This document shows positions 34,441-44,104 of a stretch of 64,000 nucleotides of DNA, in pieces (position 1 is the stretch's first letter; each line of letters begins with the position of its first letter). The notes beneath the pieces are model-generated. The model did no database searches, was not told the origin of the DNA, and worked only from the letters and a program-made list of their open reading frames with translations. The position numbers and the translations under genes were made by a program. Source of the stretch: Bosea sp. PAMC 26642 (GTDB taxonomy: Bacteria; Pseudomonadota; Alphaproteobacteria; Rhizobiales; Beijerinckiaceae); the NCBI RefSeq assembly GCF_001562255.1, contig NZ_CP014301.1, positions 3,720,001-3,784,000 on the forward strand, written 5' to 3'.

Positions 34441-36270
34441 GTGCTGAAGCTGCAAAATAATATCCTGGAAATGATCGCAAAAGGGGAGACCCTGGAAGCG
34501 ACGACCGATCGCCTCTGTCGTGAAATCGAGTTGTTACTGCCGAACGTCCGGTGTTCGGTCTTGCGCGTGGATCGCGGGGGATTGCTGCACCCTCTGGCGG
34601 GGCCGACCTTTCCTGATGAGTATTCCGCCGGGTTCGAAGGTCTGATGATCGGGCCGCAGGTAGGTTCATGCGGTACCGCCGCCTATCTTCGAACTGCAAT
34701 CGTGGTTGCAGATATCGCGACCGATCCGCGCTGGGCGGACTACAGGCAGCATGCCTTGTCCTTGGGGTTACGGGCGTGTTGGTCCACACCAATTCTGGAT
34801 GCGAGCGGGAGCGTGCTCGGCACATTTGCCCTTTATTTCAAGGAACAACGCGGACCAACCGCGAGAGAGGAAAAAATTGTTACATCGTGTAGCTCTCTGT
34901 GCGCCATCGCCATGGAGCGCGATCAGCGTGTAACGGACCGCGAGCGCCGCGCCTTCATCGATGCGCTGACCAATCTACCGAACCGGGCGAGTTTCGACGT
35001 TTCGCTGGAGCGCCTGTCCTGCGCGGAAGCAGGCGCCTGGGCGCTACTGCTCATCGATCTCGATAACTTGAAGACCATCAACGATACGTTCGGGCACGCT
35101 GCCGGCGATGCCCTCTTGCAGACCGTGGCGAGCAGGATCGGCGAGAGCGTCTTGCCGGATCGGGTGTTCCGCATGGGCGGCGACGAGTTCGCCGTGATCC
35201 TCCAGGGCGAAGATGCGCTTGCGGACATCAAGGGCACGACGCGGCGAATTTTCCAGGCGCTAGCACCGTCCGCCCAGTGTGGCGGGCATGTCATTCAGCC
35301 ACGCGCAACCATCGGCGGCGCGTTGCTGTCGGCCGATGATGACGATGCGACAACAGTACGCGAGCACGCAGACCTCGCATTATACCATGCCAAGGAAACG
35401 GGCCGCGGCGGGTTTGTGCTGTATTGGCCGGGCATGGGCAACGCGATCACGACCCGCATTGAGGTGATCCGCGACGTTGATGCGGCCTTGCGCGAAGGCA
35501 GGATCGACGCGTTCTATCAGCCCATCTTGCGGCTCGACACGCGCGCGATCGTCGGGCTGGAGGCTCTCTGCCGACTTCGCAAGCCGAGTGGCGAGATCGT
35601 CTCGGCTGCCGCATTTCATCAGGCAACTTTGGATGTCAGCGTCGCCTCGCATCTGACCGAACGCATGATGGCTGCCGTTGCAGCAGACATTCGCTTCTGG
35701 CTGGATCAGGGCATTCCACTTCAGCATGTGGGCATCAACATCGCCTCCGCCGATTTTCATAGCGGAACGCTTTTTTCTCGCCTCGAAGCTGCCTTCGGCC
35801 GACAAAACGTGCCGTTGAAGCACATCATTCTGGAGGTGACGGAGTCCGTCTATCTCGGTCAGCGCGACCCGATCGTAGCTCGCGAGATCAAGGCGTTGCG
35901 CGCGCATGGACTGCGCGTCGCGCTCGACGATTTCGGCACTGGATTCGCTTCGCTCACCCATCTGCTCACGGTACCGATCGACATCATCAAGATCGACAAA
36001 TCCTTTATCGATCGTCTCGACGAGGGCGATCCCAGCCTGGCGATCGTCCAAGGTCTCGTCGATATCGCGCGCAAGCTCGACATCCGCGTCATTGCCGAGG
36101 GCATCGAGAACGAAGATCAGGCCGCCCTTTTGACGGATATCGGCTGCGTGCTCGGTCAGGGTTATTTGTTCTCGCCCGCCGTACCACGCGATGTCGCGAC
36201 GGGCCTGCTGAGGCGGTTTTCCCAGCGACTACCCCAGCAGGATCGAAAGATCGTTCGCGTTGCAAGTTAG
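34441..36270 (+). CDS. GAF-GGDEF-EAL cyclic-di-GMP signalling protein
   Basis: A 609-residue cytosolic sensor. Residues about 10-150 are a GAF domain. A GGDEF cyclase domain follows, with the active-site loop FRMGGDEFAVIL (Gly-Gly at about 246) intact. The EAL phosphodiesterase domain begins with GLEALCRL (Glu about 374) and keeps NIASADF, EVTES, LDDFGTG, KIDKSF, AEGIE and QGYLFS, so both activities could be real. The start is GTG at 34441, directly after an in-frame stop, with no strong ribosome-binding site. Monocistronic. Confidence 0.95.
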   Translation: MLKLQNNILEMIAKGETLEATTDRLCREIELLLPNVRCSVLRVDRGGLLHPLAGPTFPDEYSAGFEGLMIGPQVGSCGTAAYLRTAIVVADIATDPRWADYRQHALSLGLRACWSTPILDASGSVLGTFALYFKEQRGPTAREEKIVTSCSSLCAIAMERDQRVTDRERRAFIDALTNLPNRASFDVSLERLSCAEAGAWALLLIDLDNLKTINDTFGHAAGDALLQTVASRIGESVLPDRVFRMGGDEFAVILQGEDALADIKGTTRRIFQALAPSAQCGGHVIQPRATIGGALLSADDDDATTVREHADLALYHAKETGRGGFVLYWPGMGNAITTRIEVIRDVDAALREGRIDAFYQPILRLDTRAIVGLEALCRLRKPSGEIVSAAAFHQATLDVSVASHLTERMMAAVAADIRFWLDQGIPLQHVGINIASADFHSGTLFSRLEAAFGRQNVPLKHIILEVTESVYLGQRDPIVAREIKALRAHGLRVALDDFGTGFASLTHLLTVPIDIIKIDKSFIDRLDEGDPSLAIVQGLVDIARKLDIRVIAEGIENEDQAALLTDIGCVLGQGYLFSPAVPRDVATGLLRRFSQRLPQQDRKIVRVAS

Positions 36271-36362
36271 GTCTGTCCGATACGCCTCGAGCATCGATCG
36301 AGAGCGTATCTGGTCCGCCGCCGCTCGATGGTCGTCCAGGCGAACTGCACAGCCGCATGATA

Positions 36363-37346
36363 TTACCCGTGATCAACTGCTCCAGCTTTCAGAAGCTGAT
36401 CGAAATACGCAATCGTTCGCGTCAACCCTTCTTTCAAGTCTATCTTAGGCTCCCAATTCAGAGTGCTCTTTGCCTGTTCGATATCGGGGCGCCTCTGTTT
36501 AGGATCATCCTCTGGCAAAGAGCGATGCACAAGTCGCGACTTTGAGCCAGCCAGCTCCCTGATAACTTCTGCCAACTGGCGCATGGTGAATTCACCCGGG
36601 TTTCCGAGATTTATCGGGCCCACGATACGACTGGGGGTACCCATCATTGCGATCAAGCCATCGACCAGGTCGTCGACGTAACAGAACGACCGGGTCTGCT
36701 CGCCATCGCCATACAAGGTGATGTCCTCGTCCCGCAGCGCCTGCATGATAAAATTCGAGACAACCCGGCCATCTGCCGGATGCATTCGAGGACCGTATGT
36801 ATTGAATATTCTGGCAACTTTTATGTTGAGCTTGTGCTGCCTGTGATAGTCGAAAAAGAGCGTTTCGGCACATCGCTTGCCCTCGTCATAACAAGAGCGA
36901 ATTCCGATAGGATTCACGTTGCCCCAATAGCTCTCCGGCTGAGGGTGAACGCTTGGGTCACCATAAACCTCGGATGTGGAGGCTTGAAGAATAGGAATTT
37001 TGAGACGCTTGGCCAGACCAAGCATGTTGATCGCGCCGACAACGCTCGTCTTTGTCGTCTGAACAGGATCGAATTGGTAGTGAACCGGAGAGGCCGGACA
37101 GGCCAGATTGTAGATCTGGTCCACTTCTACATATAAGGGAAAGGTTACGTCGTGGCGGACGAGCTCGAAATTTTCATTGCCAAAGAGATGATTGATATTG
37201 CCTCGACGGCCTGTGAAGAAATTGTCGACGCAAAGGATTTCCTCGCCGTGGCTCAAAAGCCTTTCGCAAAGATGTGAGCCAACGAAACCGGCCCCGCCGG
37301 TCACGAGAATGCGCCGACCAAACAGCCTTTCCTTTTTTGCCGACAA
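36363..37346 (-). CDS. UDP-glucuronate decarboxylase (UXS-type)
   Basis: Makes UDP-xylose from UDP-glucuronate, as an extended SDR. The 327-residue protein starts with [20 protein letters not shown] and has [30 protein letters not shown], the catalytic Thr-Ser in [15 protein letters not shown] for Tyr and Lys, and [13 protein letters not shown]: the UXS signature set. Its DNA is visibly less GC-rich than the flanking genes. It lies 120 bases downstream of the glycosyltransferase gene and may supply its sugar donor. Confidence 0.93.
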   Translation of the reverse strand: MSAKKERLFGRRILVTGGAGFVGSHLCERLLSHGEEILCVDNFFTGRRGNINHLFGNENFELVRHDVTFPLYVEVDQIYNLACPASPVHYQFDPVQTTKTSVVGAINMLGLAKRLKIPILQASTSEVYGDPSVHPQPESYWGNVNPIGIRSCYDEGKRCAETLFFDYHRQHKLNIKVARIFNTYGPRMHPADGRVVSNFIMQALRDEDITLYGDGEQTRSFCYVDDLVDGLIAMMGTPSRIVGPINLGNPGEFTMRQLAEVIRELAGSKSRLVHRSLPEDDPKQRRPDIEQAKSTLNWEPKIDLKEGLTRTIAYFDQLLKAGAVDHG

Positions 37347-37466
37347 TTCAATGGACTCCTCGATGTTTGGACGTGCGCTACTCGGTAGATCTTGATCCAG
37401 GCTTGCAGATGGCTTGACCTCGATGAGCGTGTGCCAATAGTCGCACGCAACGACTAGCTTGTTGGC

Positions 37467-38456
37467 TCATACGCGAGAGAAATCCCGCGCCCCGGCGGGT
37501 GGATCAGGCGCCAGGCCGTTCTCCATGGCCTGATCCACCCGATCGAGAATGTCAGGGCACAGATCCATGTCGAACTTACGGGCAATGAAATATTTCGAGC
37601 GTAATAGATCGGGGATATCGTCAGGCTGAATAATTTTAGGTCGGCCGTGCTTGCTATGGGAAAAATCGTAGTATCGCAGCTCTTCGCCAGTGATGTTAAA
37701 CTGTCCGCTATTATATAATATCGACTGCATGAAGGATTCTTCAGGGACAAGCGTGCGCCGATAATGACGCTCGATATCGGGATTTTTCGACGCAAAATCT
37801 ACCAGGTATTCCGCACATGAACGCCTGATCGTTAGCCAGTTGCTGCCTCCGACAAGCTTGAACTGCTCGCTGAATGGGGCGTGCGCGACACGTCGTCCGA
37901 GCATGAGCCCGTAGCTGCTGCTCAGCCTGAACGTCCTGGAGAGATTGATCACGTCTTTGGGCAGTTTAAGCAGAATTTGTCCAAGACGACTGATATTGGA
38001 GCTGATGACCTTGTATGCGTAGTAGTATCGGTCTTGGCTTTCTCTGACTGGCCACTGCATTGCACCAGAGGTCGCTTCATCTGGAATGTCGGCCCTGAAA
38101 TGATGGTAATACCCGTCGAATTTGGACGTCGCCAGTTTTTGCTCGAGTTCGGCCAGGGGCCGCACGAGATAATCCTGGCCGCTCATCATGACGAGCCAGT
38201 CGTAATCAAGCCCATTGCCGCGGATCCAGCCCAGATTGGCCAGTAGGTCATCGATCAATCCGAACCGTCCTCGCCCGCCAATGGCGGCGGTAACCCGAGT
38301 AACCCCTTCGATCTTCGATAATCTCTCGATCGCGGCCGCTGGGCCATCATGGGCAATGACAATGATATGATCGTTGGATGTGCTCTGGAGAATTCGGACG
38401 AGACGCTCGATCTGGTCGAGGCATTTATGGGTCTGCAGAAAAAAGGCTATCCGCAT
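37467..38456 (-). CDS. Core-2/I-branching-type glycosyltransferase
   Basis: The 329-residue protein (MRIAFFLQTHKCLDQIERLV at the start) resembles the beta-1,6-N-acetylglucosaminyltransferase/peptide O-xylosyltransferase family (GT14): WLVMMSGQDYLVRPLAEL, the KLVGGSNWLTIRR acceptor region and VPEESFMQSILYNS. Bacterial members decorate surface polysaccharide. The neighbouring UDP-xylose-making gene suggests it may transfer xylose, which is inference. AT-rich relative to neighbours, together with the downstream gene. Confidence 0.82.
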   Translation of the reverse strand: MRIAFFLQTHKCLDQIERLVRILQSTSNDHIIVIAHDGPAAAIERLSKIEGVTRVTAAIGGRGRFGLIDDLLANLGWIRGNGLDYDWLVMMSGQDYLVRPLAELEQKLATSKFDGYYHHFRADIPDEATSGAMQWPVRESQDRYYYAYKVISSNISRLGQILLKLPKDVINLSRTFRLSSSYGLMLGRRVAHAPFSEQFKLVGGSNWLTIRRSCAEYLVDFASKNPDIERHYRRTLVPEESFMQSILYNSGQFNITGEELRYYDFSHSKHGRPKIIQPDDIPDLLRSKYFIARKFDMDLCPDILDRVDQAMENGLAPDPPAGARDFSRV

Positions 38457-38748
38457 TGCAGGTCGCGCCTCGAAATGTCTAGTTCACGAAGCTAGCGATT
38501 ACCGCTGCCAGCGCAACGCCCAGATGGAGACCTTCGTCGCGGATAGTAAATTGCCGCAAGCGGCGGGGCGGCCCGTGTCGAACGTCGACTTGCCGGCAAG
38601 CGGCATACGGAGTGAAATTAGCCTATGGGCGCGTGGCGAAATGGATCCAACAGGCAGATTCCGCTTCGGATGCCGCCACCGTTCCCGGCGAGGAGGAGAT
38701 CGCTTCGTTCACGATCCGGCGCAGGCGCGTCATCCGGTCGGTTGAGCG

Positions 38749-39786
38749 TCATGCGGCCCTGAGCAGCATCCCGAAGAGATCTCGCGGCTCGTCGGGATCG
38801 GCGAGAAGATCGAGCTCTTCGAAGAACGCCGTGTCTGCGAGCTTTGCGCGCACATAGCGGAGAGCGGAAAAATCCTCCACGGCGAAGCCGACCGAGTCGA
38901 ACAGGGTGATTTGCGTCGGGCTCACGCGTCCCGCGGCGCGCCCGGCAATCACCTCGGACAGTTCCGTCACCGCGTGATCGTGCGGCAGCTGCTGGATCTC
39001 GCCCTCGATCCGGGTTTGAGGCGCGTATTCGACGAAGATGTCGGCCCGACGCAGGATGTCGACATGGAGCTCGGTCTTGCCGGGGCAGTCGCCGCCGACG
39101 CCGTTGATATGGATGCCGCCGCCGACGAGGTTGTCGGTGAGGATCGTCGCGTTCTGCTTGTCGGCCGTGACCGTCGTAATGATATCGGCCCCCTCGACCG
39201 CCCTTTCGATGCTCGGGCACTCCACGATCTCGAAGCCGAGATGGGCGAGGTTGCGCAGGCATTTCCGCGTCGCTGCGTCGTCGATGTCGTAGAGCCGCAG
39301 CCGGTCGATCCCGAGGAGCGCCTTGAAAGCGAGGGCCTGGAACTCGGCTTGCGCCCCATTGCCGATGATCGCCATGGTCCGCGCGCCGGCCGGCGCCAGA
39401 TACTTCGCAGCCAGCGCGGATGTCGCGGCTGTGCGCAGCGCGGTCAGGATCGTCATCTCCGTCAGGAGCATCGGGTAGCCGTTGCCGACATCGGCAAGCA
39501 CGCCGAAGGCGGTGACAGTCTGGCGGCCGTCCCGGGTGTTCTTGGGGTGGCCGTTGACATATTTGAAGCCGTAGATCGCGCCGTCCGAGGTCGGCATCAG
39601 CTCGATCACGCCGTCAGCCGAGTGGGACGCGATGCGCGGCGTCTTGTCGAAGAGGTGCCAGCGGCGGAAATCATCCTCGATATAGCCCGCCAGCTCCGAC
39701 AGGAACCGCTCGACGCCGATCGAGAGGACCAGCTTCATCATGTTGTCGACGCTGACGAAGGGCACGATGTTCAGTCTGGGGGGCAT
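38749..39786 (-). CDS. Ornithine cyclodeaminase
   Basis: A 345-residue member of the ornithine cyclodeaminase/mu-crystallin family. These enzymes turn ornithine into proline and ammonia using bound NAD. Seen here: MPTSDGAIYGFKYVNGHPKN, LTEMTILTALRTAATSALAAKYL and the NAD site AIIGNGAQAEFQALAF, then the substrate-side DCPGKTELHVDIL and DSVGFAVEDF. It begins 2 bases after the arginase gene on the same strand, consistent with an arginine-to-proline route. In the longer family subgroup typical of proline-forming enzymes. Confidence 0.93.
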   Translation of the reverse strand: MPPRLNIVPFVSVDNMMKLVLSIGVERFLSELAGYIEDDFRRWHLFDKTPRIASHSADGVIELMPTSDGAIYGFKYVNGHPKNTRDGRQTVTAFGVLADVGNGYPMLLTEMTILTALRTAATSALAAKYLAPAGARTMAIIGNGAQAEFQALAFKALLGIDRLRLYDIDDAATRKCLRNLAHLGFEIVECPSIERAVEGADIITTVTADKQNATILTDNLVGGGIHINGVGGDCPGKTELHVDILRRADIFVEYAPQTRIEGEIQQLPHDHAVTELSEVIAGRAAGRVSPTQITLFDSVGFAVEDFSALRYVRAKLADTAFFEELDLLADPDEPRDLFGMLLRAA

Positions 39787-39788
39787 GG

Positions 39789-40715
39789 TCAGAAGCTCCG
39801 TGTCGGGCGGTCGAGGATCGTGCGGCCCATCAGGCTTGCGGCAAGATCGACCATGAGAAGCGCGGTGCGGCCGCGCTCGTCGAGGAAGGGGTTCAGCTCG
39901 ACGAGGTCCAGCGAGCAGACCCGGCCGCAGTCATGCAGCATCTCCATGGCGAGATGCGCCTCGCGGAAGGTCGCCCCGCCCGGCACCGTCGTGCCGACGG
40001 CGGGCGCGATCTCGGGGTCGAGGAAGTCGACGTCGAGCGAGACGTGGAGAATTCCGTCGGCCGCCTCGACCCGATCCAGGAACCGCCGCAGGAGTGGCGC
40101 GAGGCCATGCTCGTCGACGGCCCGCATGTCGTGGGCGACGACGCCAGCATCGCTCATCGCGGCACGTTCGGCGGGATCGACGCTGCGCAGGCCGATCAGG
40201 CAGACATTCCCCGGCTTGACCGCGGCTTCGACGGGCGAGAGCGCATCGAAGCCTGCGCGACCCGTGACATAGGCCAGCGGCGTGCCGTGCAGGTTGCCGC
40301 TTGTAGTCGTCACCAGGGTGTGGAAATCGGCATGAGCGTCGAGCCACAGGACGAAGAGTTCGCGACCGTTGCTTTTTGCATTGCGGGCCACGCCCGCAAT
40401 GGTGCCGGCCGACAGCGAGTGATCTCCGCCCAGGAAGATCGGCAGACCCTCGCGGCTCGCCTGCTCGGCCGCCTCCGTCAGAGTCCGGATCCATGCATCA
40501 TAAGCCGCCAGGTTGCGGATCGCCGCATTCGTATGCGCGAGGTCTCGCAACGGAGCCGGCGCGACATTGCCGCGATCTTCGACGACGAAGCCGAGATCGG
40601 CCAGCGCCTCCCGGATGCCCGCGGTGCGATAGGCGCTCGGCCCCATGTCGCAGCCCAGGCGCCCGGCGCCCTCTTGCGTTGGCGCTCCGATCAGGATGCA
40701 GCGTTCCGTCGTCAT
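39789..40715 (-). CDS. Arginase
   Basis: Hydrolyses arginine to ornithine and urea with two manganese ions. The 308-residue protein has all metal-binding motifs: IFLGGDHSLSAGT, LWLDAHADFHT and HVSLDVDFLDPEIAPA. CLIGLRSVDPAER is also typical of arginase/agmatinase. The start ATG 40715 gives MTTERCILIGAP, the expected N-terminal strand; an upstream extension to 40778 lacks family residues. First gene of the arginase-ornithine cyclodeaminase operon. Confidence 0.95.
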   Translation of the reverse strand: MTTERCILIGAPTQEGAGRLGCDMGPSAYRTAGIREALADLGFVVEDRGNVAPAPLRDLAHTNAAIRNLAAYDAWIRTLTEAAEQASREGLPIFLGGDHSLSAGTIAGVARNAKSNGRELFVLWLDAHADFHTLVTTTSGNLHGTPLAYVTGRAGFDALSPVEAAVKPGNVCLIGLRSVDPAERAAMSDAGVVAHDMRAVDEHGLAPLLRRFLDRVEAADGILHVSLDVDFLDPEIAPAVGTTVPGGATFREAHLAMEMLHDCGRVCSLDLVELNPFLDERGRTALLMVDLAASLMGRTILDRPTRSF

Positions 40716-40840
40716 GCCAGCTCCGTTTGTTCCAATGCCGCAATCTAGCGGCCACTTGCGGCGAAGTGAACGAACCATATTGGCAGATTGGTGATACTGG
40801 CTTATCGTTATGATCAGCTTGGCTGAGCAAAACGGCAGAT

Positions 40841-41278
40841 ATGGACCATCTCGACCAGCAGCTGCTGTCCATTCTGAGGCATGATGGCAGGCGCGCCATT
40901 TCGGACATCGCGGGCGAGATGGGTCTTTCGCGGGCGACCGTGCGCGCCCGCATCGAGCGGCTCGAAGCGCGCGGCGACATCATCGGCTACACGGTGGTGC
41001 TCAGGGCCGACGCCGTCGCGATGCCGGTACGTGGCCTGACCATGATCGAGGTGGAAGGACGCCTGCTCGACCGCGTTGTCGATGCGCTCGTCGGCTTTCC
41101 GGAGATCGGAGCGGTTCACACGACGAACGGCAAATGGGACCTGATCCTTGAAGTCGCGGCCCAGAGCTTGACCGACCTCGACGCCATCCTGCGGCGCTTG
41201 AGGATGGTGCCGGGCATCACCGCATCGGAGACCAACCTCCTGCTTGCGACGCCGCGCAGTTCCAGGGCCAGGCTGTGA
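40841..41278 (+). CDS. Lrp/AsnC-family transcriptional regulator
   Basis: A 145-residue regulator with an N-terminal helix-turn-helix (LDQQLLSILRHDGRRAISDIAGEMGLSRATVRARIERLEARGDIIGYTV) and a C-terminal RAM ligand-binding domain (GAVHTTNGKWDLILEVAAQSL). It is divergent from arginase across 125 bases, so it is the likely arginine- or ornithine-responsive activator of that operon. The intergenic strip is AT-rich, as expected for Lrp sites, but no clean palindrome stands out. Confidence 0.93.
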   Translation: MDHLDQQLLSILRHDGRRAISDIAGEMGLSRATVRARIERLEARGDIIGYTVVLRADAVAMPVRGLTMIEVEGRLLDRVVDALVGFPEIGAVHTTNGKWDLILEVAAQSLTDLDAILRRLRMVPGITASETNLLLATPRSSRARL

Positions 41279-41456
41279 GGATGGCACCCGGTCAGAAGCT
41301 GGCATTGGCACGAGGTGCCGCGGGCCGGATGCAGCGATCCAGGTATCAGCCCTGGCATTGGTGGATTAAGCCGAATCTGAATCGTTCAGGTTCTGATCTG
41401 CAGCATTTGCAGATGAATTCGAAGGGCACTGTCGAGCTAAATTATGTCGGACCCGA

Positions 41457-41485
41457 CCGGGGGCGCGCGGTCCGCGGGCCCCCGG
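41457..41485. terminator. Very GC-rich hairpin between convergent genes
   Basis: CCGGGGGCGCGCGG (41457-41470) pairs with CCGCGGGCCCCCGG (41472-41485) with one mismatch and almost no loop. It lies between the Lrp-type gene and the end of the aminotransferase gene, 10 bases beyond the latter's stop. There is no T-run on either side, so termination is inferred from position and stem strength only. Confidence 0.55.
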
Positions 41486-41495
41486 TAGGTTCTCG

Positions 41496-42731
41496 TTAAG
41501 CGGAGGCGACGCGGGCGGTGTTCGCCGATCGGGTGGGGAAGCCGGTTTCCGCAAAACAAACATCCGCCAGCTTTGCAACGCCCGTACGCATGATCTCTTC
41601 CGACGGCAGGGCAAAGCACAGGCGCATCCAGGACGATGCGGCGTCGCCGTCAGCCGCCCATTCGGGGCCCGGATTGAAGGAGATTCCAAGCTCGGCGGCC
41701 GGAGCCACGAGCTTCCTCACATCGACATGATCCGGGAACTTCACCCACAAGAAAATACCTCCCGGAGGAGCATGATAGGTTACTCCGGTTCCAAAGGCGG
41801 CATCGACGGCTTCGGTCAGGATCTGGAGCCGTCGGTTCAGCGACTGATTCAGGCCCTTTACGTGCTGGTCGAAATGGCTCGTGAAATATTCGCAGACCAC
41901 CATCTGGTCGATCGCGCCCGTTCCGCCATCGGCTTTCATCGCGACGAGGCGGCTCAACACAGGCCATTCCGCGACCGCGTAAGCAACACGGACCGCCGGC
42001 GCCAATGTCTTTGAAAACGACCCGATATGAACGGTGATATCCGGAGCCAGCGCATAAATCGCAACGGGCGCCGTGCCCTCGTGCCAGATCAGGTCCGCGT
42101 AGCATTCGTCCTCGAAGATGACGCATCCGAACTCTCGGGCGACAGCGATCAGCTGCTTGCGCTTCTCGAGCGGCATGATGCTCCCGGTCGGATTTTGAAT
42201 GGTCGGGATCGTATAGATCATGCGGATGGGCTTGCCGGCTTTCTTGCGTTCCGCAAGAAGCTCTCGCAGGGCACGGATGTCGAGACCATCGTCATTGAGC
42301 TTGGCACCGACGATATCGGCCTCGAGCTTGCGCAGCTTGGTCAGGACGCTCGCATATGTGAACTCCTCAACGATCACGCCGTCACCGGGGTTGAGGAATA
42401 GCGAGAAGATCAGCTCAAGGCCCTGCGTCGATCCCGACGTGATAAGAACGTCGTCCTCCGAACAGTTCACGCCCCGGTGACGTGCCAGCTTGTCACAGAC
42501 GAGCTTTCGGAGCGGCCTGTATCCCTGGGGGCCATGAGACATATTGTACATGGAGAGAAGGGAACCATCCCTCTTCAACGCGGTCGTGGCGGCTTCGATC
42601 AATGCTTCAACGGGGATGGCTTCCGGAGCATTGTGGCCCCCGATAAAATTGTATTTCGGGAGTCCGGCAAATTTGATCGCTGCTGGAGGAGTCGCCTCTG
42701 CGAAGAGCGAAGTCAGGTCGAAATTCGGCAT
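41496..42731 (-). CDS. PLP-dependent aminotransferase (class I/II, MocR-catalytic-like)
   Basis: A 411-residue fold-type-I aminotransferase. Seen: GPQGYRPLRKLVCDKLARHRG, LITSGSTQGLELIFSLFLNPGD, EEFTYA, IPTIQNPTG and the PLP-binding Lys in IGSFSKTLAPAVRVAY, plus the C-terminal MRLCFALPSEEI. It resembles 2-aminoadipate/aromatic-type aminotransferases; substrate cannot be fixed. Transcribed leftward 38 bases downstream of the CoA-transferase gene. Neighbour content suggests deamination of an imported amino compound before CoA activation. Confidence 0.92.
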   Translation of the reverse strand: MPNFDLTSLFAEATPPAAIKFAGLPKYNFIGGHNAPEAIPVEALIEAATTALKRDGSLLSMYNMSHGPQGYRPLRKLVCDKLARHRGVNCSEDDVLITSGSTQGLELIFSLFLNPGDGVIVEEFTYASVLTKLRKLEADIVGAKLNDDGLDIRALRELLAERKKAGKPIRMIYTIPTIQNPTGSIMPLEKRKQLIAVAREFGCVIFEDECYADLIWHEGTAPVAIYALAPDITVHIGSFSKTLAPAVRVAYAVAEWPVLSRLVAMKADGGTGAIDQMVVCEYFTSHFDQHVKGLNQSLNRRLQILTEAVDAAFGTGVTYHAPPGGIFLWVKFPDHVDVRKLVAPAAELGISFNPGPEWAADGDAASSWMRLCFALPSEEIMRTGVAKLADVCFAETGFPTRSANTARVASA

Positions 42732-42769
42732 TGTAGTTGTCCTTCCAATTGTGCCCGAGTGACGGATCT

Positions 42770-43996
42770 TCAGGCTGCGGCCGCCTTCGACGGTGCGCGA
42801 ACCACATTCAGAGCGGATAATTCGGACAATTCCTCGCCCAGCCCGAGCTCTCGCATGATCTCCTCGGTGTGCTCGCCGAGCTCCGGCGGATGGTTCCGGA
42901 GCGAGAAATCGTGGTTGCCGATTTCGAGCGGCATCCGCGGAAGTTTAGCCATTTTTCCGTTCGGCATCCGCACGGACAACATGCGGTCTTCATGATTGAG
43001 CTGCGGATTGTCGAAAAGATCCCCAGGCCGAGAGCTTTCGGAAAATGGAAGTGTCGCGGCATCCAAGCGCTTGCAGATCGTGTCCAGGTCGTAGGAAGCA
43101 AACAATTTTTCGATAATCGGCATAAGCCGCGCATTTTCGTTGACCCGATCCTCGTTAGTCTGGATCGATGGGTCGGTCAGCAAGTCATCTAGGCGGAACT
43201 CCGCGCAGAATCGGCGCCAATGCTGGTCGCTTGTGATCGCCAGAAAGATCGATTTGTCGTCGCTGGTCTGAAATGTCCGGTACACGGCCCAGGTGCCGCG
43301 CTTCGCGCCCAGCGGTTCCCGCTTGATGCCGGTGATTGCCTCGCCAGCCAGATGCTGAGCCATGAAACAGCAGGCTGCCTCAAACAGCGCGCTGCGAACG
43401 AATTGACCTTGTCCAGTCTTATCGCGCTCGCGCAATGCGGTCAGGATGCCGAAGGCTCCGAGCAAGCCGCCGAATATATCGACTACTGAGGCCCCCGTGC
43501 GCATGGGCTTGCCCGGCAACCCGGTCATGTACGCAAGACCCGACATATGCTGAACGACTTCATCCAGCGCCAGCCGATGCTCGTAGGGGCCTGTCAAGAA
43601 GCCCTTGAGTGCGCAGTAGATCAACGCCGGATTATCCGCCGCAAGCTGCTCGAAGCCGAGGCCTAGTCGCTCCATCGTGCCGGGGGCGAAATTCTCGATG
43701 ACGACGTCGGCCGTCGCAATGAGTTCCTTTACGATCGACTGGCCGCGCTCAGACTTCAGGTTCACGGCAAACGCGCGCTTGTTCCGGTTGAATGTCGGGA
43801 AGAACCCCTGGGCAAAGCCTTCGAGCTTGCGCGTGCGGTCCCCTTCCACGGCTTCGATCTTGATCACGTCGGCGCCCAGGTCCGCCAGAACCATCCCGCA
43901 ATATGGCCCCATGATGGTGTGGGTGAACTCAATCACTCTGATGCCCGCAAGCGGTAGAGCCGGGGCTTGAGAGACAGAAGCTGCGAGCAATGACAT
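42770..43996 (-). CDS. CaiB/BaiF-family (family III) CoA-transferase
   Basis: A 408-residue family III CoA-transferase. N-terminal LAGIRVIEFTHTIMGPYCGMVLADLGADVIKIE, then VNLKSERGQSIVKELIATADVVIENFAPG and MRTGASVVDIFGGLLGAFGILTAL with the catalytic Asp. These enzymes move CoA between acids without an external energy source. ATG 43996 fits the family N-terminus. It is the first leftward gene of a divergent locus and probably activates the acid that the lyase in the opposite arm cleaves. Confidence 0.94.
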   Translation of the reverse strand: MSLLAASVSQAPALPLAGIRVIEFTHTIMGPYCGMVLADLGADVIKIEAVEGDRTRKLEGFAQGFFPTFNRNKRAFAVNLKSERGQSIVKELIATADVVIENFAPGTMERLGLGFEQLAADNPALIYCALKGFLTGPYEHRLALDEVVQHMSGLAYMTGLPGKPMRTGASVVDIFGGLLGAFGILTALRERDKTGQGQFVRSALFEAACCFMAQHLAGEAITGIKREPLGAKRGTWAVYRTFQTSDDKSIFLAITSDQHWRRFCAEFRLDDLLTDPSIQTNEDRVNENARLMPIIEKLFASYDLDTICKRLDAATLPFSESSRPGDLFDNPQLNHEDRMLSVRMPNGKMAKLPRMPLEIGNHDFSLRNHPPELGEHTEEIMRELGLGEELSELSALNVVRAPSKAAAA

Positions 43997-44013
43997 ATCG
44001 ATCTCCGGATAAA

Positions 44014-44030
44014 ACAGAACGATATTCTGT
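44014..44030. promoter_or_regulatory. Operator-like palindrome 1 of 2 in the CoA-transferase/lyase divergent region
   Basis: ACAGAA-CGATA-TTCTGT is a perfect inverted repeat 18 bases upstream of the CoA-transferase start. It contains AGAACGATATTCT, which recurs with two changed central bases at 44105-44117. A third short palindrome, GTTCACTGAAC, begins next to it at 44029. Candidate site for the IclR regulator at 49.2 kb. Confidence 0.6.
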
Positions 44031-44104
44031 TCACTGAACGCCATAATTGCAAGGCGAAAATTGTGCTTCCCATCCAAAACGGCATGTGCCACCTTGATAG
44101 TAAG

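Noticed and set aside
38612..38857. Small plus-strand frame in the gap before ornithine cyclodeaminase
   Set aside because: Its second half overlaps the real gene on the other strand. The first part might be a fragment, but nothing recognisable supports it.
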